From Polaromonas sp. (GTDB lineage Bacteria; Pseudomonadota; Gammaproteobacteria; Burkholderiales; Burkholderiaceae_C): a stretch of 64,000 bases of DNA. Location: NCBI RefSeq assembly GCF_029945895.1, contig NZ_JAQSDL010000003.1, positions 1-64,000 on the forward strand, in the 5' to 3' direction. Shown in pieces: positions 61,129 to 64,000 of the stretch. A program made the translations under genes and the position numbers. The notes under the pieces were generated by a model. The model was not told the DNA's origin, did not search any database, and worked only from the letters and a program-made list of their open reading frames with translations. Within the stretch, counting starts at the first letter, position 1. Every line of letters starts with the position of its first letter.

Positions 61129-64000
61129 TCAGCCCGGCTGGTGCACCGGCTCCGCGTGCACGCGCTCGACGGTCACCCGGCGCGGCGCGGGTCCATCGCC
61201 CTGCTCTTGAGAAATGGTCAGCACGACTGAACGTGCGCCGAGACTGACCCGAATCTGCAGCGGCAGCGCGCCGGACGGCAGGCCTGTTGCGACAAAGGCC
61301 CCGGTCTCGGCGTTGACCTGCAACCACGCCGGCAGCGGCCGGCCGCTGAGGGTCGTGGCCCCGACCTGCACAGCACCCCCTGCCGCCCCTGCCAACAGGG
61401 CGGGCGGCAGCGAGAAACGAAAACCGCTGCCCGCGACCAGCTCGCGCGCCACCGTGACAGTGACGATGCCAGCTACCTGGTCGGTGGGCTCGCGGACCAC
61501 CTTCACCGTTGTTCCACTGTCGCCGCCTGAGGCGGTCGGACCGCTTTCAAGCAGGGCATTCGCGTCCGCCACCGTCAGACCGGAAGCGGCGAACCGCTGC
61601 GGGGGAACGGGCGGCAACGCGGGCGTCTGGAAAAACGAGCCAGCGAAGCTGGACAGGTCGGTGATGGCGGCCCTCGTGACGGCGGTGTTGTCTACCAGGA
61701 TGTAGTTGTCAGCCGCAGCGCCACCCAGAATGATGCCCTTGATGAGCACCAACTTGTTGGCGCCCACAAACGGCGTGTCGAAGCTGCCGGTCGCTGTGTT
61801 GACCGAGAGAACATCGCCTGGCACCAGGCCGGCATACGCGGCGCCGCCCGTGTTCAGGGTGGCGCTGGTATTGCCGTCGACAACCTTGTTATTGGCCGTG
61901 ATGCCACTCACGCTGCTGATTTGCGCCCTGTCGATATTCAGTCGGCCATTGCTGAGCACCAGCGTGTAGTTCTCGTTGTTGGTGGCCCCGGAGGTAATGG
62001 CGATGCCGGTTTGGGCCACGGGCGTATTGAACACTGCCGCGCTGCTGCGGGTCACACCCACACTGGCTGCGGTGTCGCCGTCGATGTAGCCGCTGGAATT
62101 GCCGGTGAACACCGGGTTGGTCTGGCCATAAATCTTGCTGGCGTCGTTGGTCGTGATGGTCAAGGTGGGGGCAACACGGTACAAAAACATGCTGGCACTG
62201 CCGCCGGGCGTGAAGCTCGCGGCGGTGTTGTAGCGCTTGCTGTAACTGGTAACCCCTTCCGTCGTGGTGAGCGGGTCGCCAAGCGTTCCGGGATCACCGC
62301 TATAAACAAGATAGCGGCCTGATGTAGCGACAATTCCAGCCGCGCCCAAGGTATTGTTGAGTTGACCACCCGTGGCGACACCTGCGGCATTGGAGCTGCC
62401 GGCTTTAAGCACGATAGCGTCGCCGGTTCCCGCAGAAGTAACAGCATTGTCCAGTCTGAGGTTGGACGCGGCCCCTGTGGTTTCAATTTTGGTGGCGACG
62501 GCTGTGGTGACACCCGCAACACCGGCCACGCTACCCACGGTCAGGGCGCCAGCCTGGCTGTAATCGATGCTGCCGGTGTTGGCCGCCAGCGTGGTCACCG
62601 CATTGCCGGCGTGGCGCAAGGTGTGGTTACCGCCGGCACCAGTCAGCGCCAGCCCCGATGCGTTGATGGCGCCCGATTGGGTCACCGTACCACCGGCCGA
62701 GAGCGTGGCATTACCGGTGGTCAGCACCGCCGCAACATCGAAGCCATTGACGTCGGTGTATTGAATCGCCCCGGTCGTGGTCGCCTGAAGATTGATCGTT
62801 CCGGCGTTGTTGCCGCTGTTGGTCAGTGTGATGGGCGAGTTGGCTGCCGAGTTCTGCACTTTCAGCGTGCCCGCCGTGATATTGCCGGTAGAGGCCGTCT
62901 GGGTGACAGCGCCGCCGGCCAGAAGGTCGAGCGTGCCTGCGACGTTTGATGCTGCACTACCCACACCCATGTTGATCGCGCCAGTAGCTACGAAGGCACT
63001 GCCGCCCGCCGTGGTGTTGACACCCAGATTGGTCGCCGCCACGTTAATGCGGTCGCCGCTGCTGCCAATGTTGCCGTTGGCATTGAGGGTGACATTGGTG
63101 GCGGTAATGAGCTGCGTGCCAGTGTCGGTGATTGACCCCGCATTGAGCGTCAGGGTCTTGCCGCTCAGCCCAATGTTGTTGCCAATCGTCAAGACACCGC
63201 TGCTGGCTGTATCGCCGATGACGATGGAGCCTGTGGCGCCAGTCGCAATCGCCGTTATTTCCGCGCCTGAAATATCAAAGGCGGAAGCACCTGCCAGCGA
63301 CATCGCGCGATTTGCAGTTTTGGCCTTGATGGTCAACGCGCCACTGGTGGCAAGTGCGTTGTTGCCGGTGTTCGTGCCAATCGCAACCGCGTCCGCAATG
63401 ACTGTGATGGGTCCGGTACCTGCAGCAACGTCAATGTTGTTGTTCTGTGTATAGGTGCCTGTACCGGCGTCCACAAGAACCGTCCCACCAGTGCCCGCCG
63501 CAGCGCCGCCCGTTGCGGTACCGCCCACGGCACTGAGGCTGCTTGCCAGCGTGATGCCCAGCCCGCCCCCAGCCGCATCGAGCGTGATGGCCCCGGCATT
63601 GCCGCCCGCAGCCGCGCCGGTCACGCCATTGCCACCTGTTGTTGCGATCGCACCCACAGCAACGCTTCCGCCGGTGGAGCTGACACTCACCGCAGCGCCG
63701 TTGCCACCCGCCTGATCGACGCCCGCACCTGCGCCGCCTATGGCGCTGATCGACCCGCTGCTGCTGATGGCCCCTGTCGAACTCAAGGTGATGGCTCCGC
63801 CGTTGCCGCCCGTGCCCAGTGTGCTGGCGTTCGTGCCGTTGGCGGTGATCGTGCTGGCGCCCAGCGTCAGGGCTGCGCCGCTGATGCTGATGGTGCCGGC
63901 GTTGCGTCCGCTGGAGCTGCCCAGTGCGGTACCGCCGCTGGCTGCGATGTTTCCCGCCCCCACGGTGCCACTGGCCGCTGCCAGTGTGATGTTTCCGCCG
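61129..64000 (-). CDS. Large repeat-rich surface adhesin with MBG/YDG domains, C-terminal part
   Basis: The frame is open to the window end, so the N terminus is missing. The ~957 visible residues begin with filamentous-haemagglutinin-like Gly/Thr/Ser/Ala repeats (units such as GNGGAITLSSTG and ATTGAIQYTDVNGFDV). An MBG domain follows (TLTITTNDASKIYGQTNPVF to NNENYTLVLSNGRLNI), then a YDG domain (ITANNKVVDGNTSATLN to GGAAADNYILVD). The last ~160 residues contain a putative Ig-like domain (LPAWLQVNAETGAFVATGLP). No C-terminal beta-barrel or sorting signal is seen, so it fits a two-partner-secreted (TpsA/FhaB-type) protein. The partner TpsB is outside the window. Confidence 0.85.
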   Translation of the reverse strand, partial: GGNITLAAASGTVGAGNIAASGGTALGSSSGRNAGTISISGAALTLGASTITANGTNASTLGTGGNGGAITLSSTGAISSSGSISAIGGAGAGVDQAGGNGAAVSVSSTGGSVAVGAIATTGGNGVTGAAAGGNAGAITLDAAGGGLGITLASSLSAVGGTATGGAAAGTGGTVLVDAGTGTYTQNNNIDVAAGTGPITVIADAVAIGTNTGNNALATSGALTIKAKTANRAMSLAGASAFDISGAEITAIATGATGSIVIGDTASSGVLTIGNNIGLSGKTLTLNAGSITDTGTQLITATNVTLNANGNIGSSGDRINVAATNLGVNTTAGGSAFVATGAINMGVGSAASNVAGTLDLLAGGAVTQTASTGNITAGTLKVQNSAANSPITLTNSGNNAGTINLQATTTGAIQYTDVNGFDVAAVLTTGNATLSAGGTVTQSGAINASGLALTGAGGNHTLRHAGNAVTTLAANTGSIDYSQAGALTVGSVAGVAGVTTAVATKIETTGAASNLRLDNAVTSAGTGDAIVLKAGSSNAAGVATGGQLNNTLGAAGIVATSGRYLVYSGDPGTLGDPLTTTEGVTSYSKRYNTAASFTPGGSASMFLYRVAPTLTITTNDASKIYGQTNPVFTGNSSGYIDGDTAASVGVTRSSAAVFNTPVAQTGIAITSGATNNENYTLVLSNGRLNIDRAQISSVSGITANNKVVDGNTSATLNTGGAAYAGLVPGDVLSVNTATGSFDTPFVGANKLVLIKGIILGGAAADNYILVDNTAVTRAAITDLSSFAGSFFQTPALPPVPPQRFAASGLTVADANALLESGPTASGGDSGTTVKVVREPTDQVAGIVTVTVARELVAGSGFRFSLPPALLAGAAGGAVQVGATTLSGRPLPAWLQVNAETGAFVATGLPSGALPLQIRVSLGARSVVLTISQEQGDGPAPRRVTVERVHAEPVHQPG

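Overview
This 64 kb window looks like chromosomal DNA of a Burkholderiales bacterium, most likely Comamonadaceae (Polaromonas/Rhodoferax/Variovorax-like). The reasons are high G+C with strong third-position G/C, the families present (TRAP transporter, murU-pepP, tkt-gap, YafY/WYL regulator beside a GST, VOC/GST/DUF899 cluster), and about nine copies of a dispersed ~55 bp intergenic repeat (core ATAGCTG(C/T)TTGCGC, then AAGGGCTG.AGGCCGATTTGAT) of the kind I remember from that family. No rRNA, tRNA or CRISPR array was seen. Layout: 1-3.5 kb holds the end of a TRAP transporter operon, a lone receiver-domain protein and an MFS transporter. 3.5-9.9 kb holds two large sensor histidine kinases flanking a transglutaminase-like protein. 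10-14.9 kb is metabolic: class II aldolase, Cys-rich copper-storage-like protein, SnoaL-like protein, flavin reductase, DAO-type FAD oxidoreductase, with a fragment of the last duplicated beside the flavin reductase. 14.9-19.1 kb is a leftward operon for extracytoplasmic flavin electron transfer (PepSY protein, DUF2271, PepSY-flavodoxin-FNR membrane reductase, ApbE). 19.5-30.8 kb is an accessory/defence-like island: NERD-UvrD helicase; a visibly more A+T-rich three-gene cassette (SMC/ABC ATPase with four cysteines, a ~218 aa middle protein, a putative PD-(D/E)XK effector) meeting a convergent amino-DNA methyltransferase tail to tail; a DUF2130 protein; a BRO-N/DinD-like gene behind an excellent LexA box; and a Fic protein with a palindrome at its promoter. 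The cassette is best read as an ABC-three-component/Lamassu-like defence system with unusual gene order and effector plus an associated methylase, and is the main discovery candidate. 30.8-43.4 kb is housekeeping and accessory metabolism: VOC protein, methyltransferase, DTW tRNA-modifying enzyme, GST/WYL pair, zinc ribbon, DUF1330, Ala/Lys-rich exported protein, B3/B4 protein, muramidase, lipoproteins, Asp/Glu racemase, and a TetR-controlled VOC-GST-VOC-DUF1579-DUF899 run with two clear operators. 43.5-48.4 kb: ABC-2 exporter, collagen-like lipoprotein, pirin, DUF2254 membrane protein. 48.7-54.2 kb: gap, tkt, murU, pepP. 54.2-55.2 kb: toxin-antitoxin pair with a 13-bp-arm palindrome. 55.2-61.1 kb: a NifA/NorR-type sigma-54 activator followed by a rhodanese-OsmC-acyl-CoA dehydrogenase-like-rubredoxin/reductase operon with a perfect -24/-12 promoter, a coherent but unassigned sulfur or redox pathway. 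61.1-64 kb: the C-terminal part of a large MBG/YDG-repeat adhesin that runs off the window. Coordinates come from reading the sequence; family names come from recognition of motifs, without database searches.
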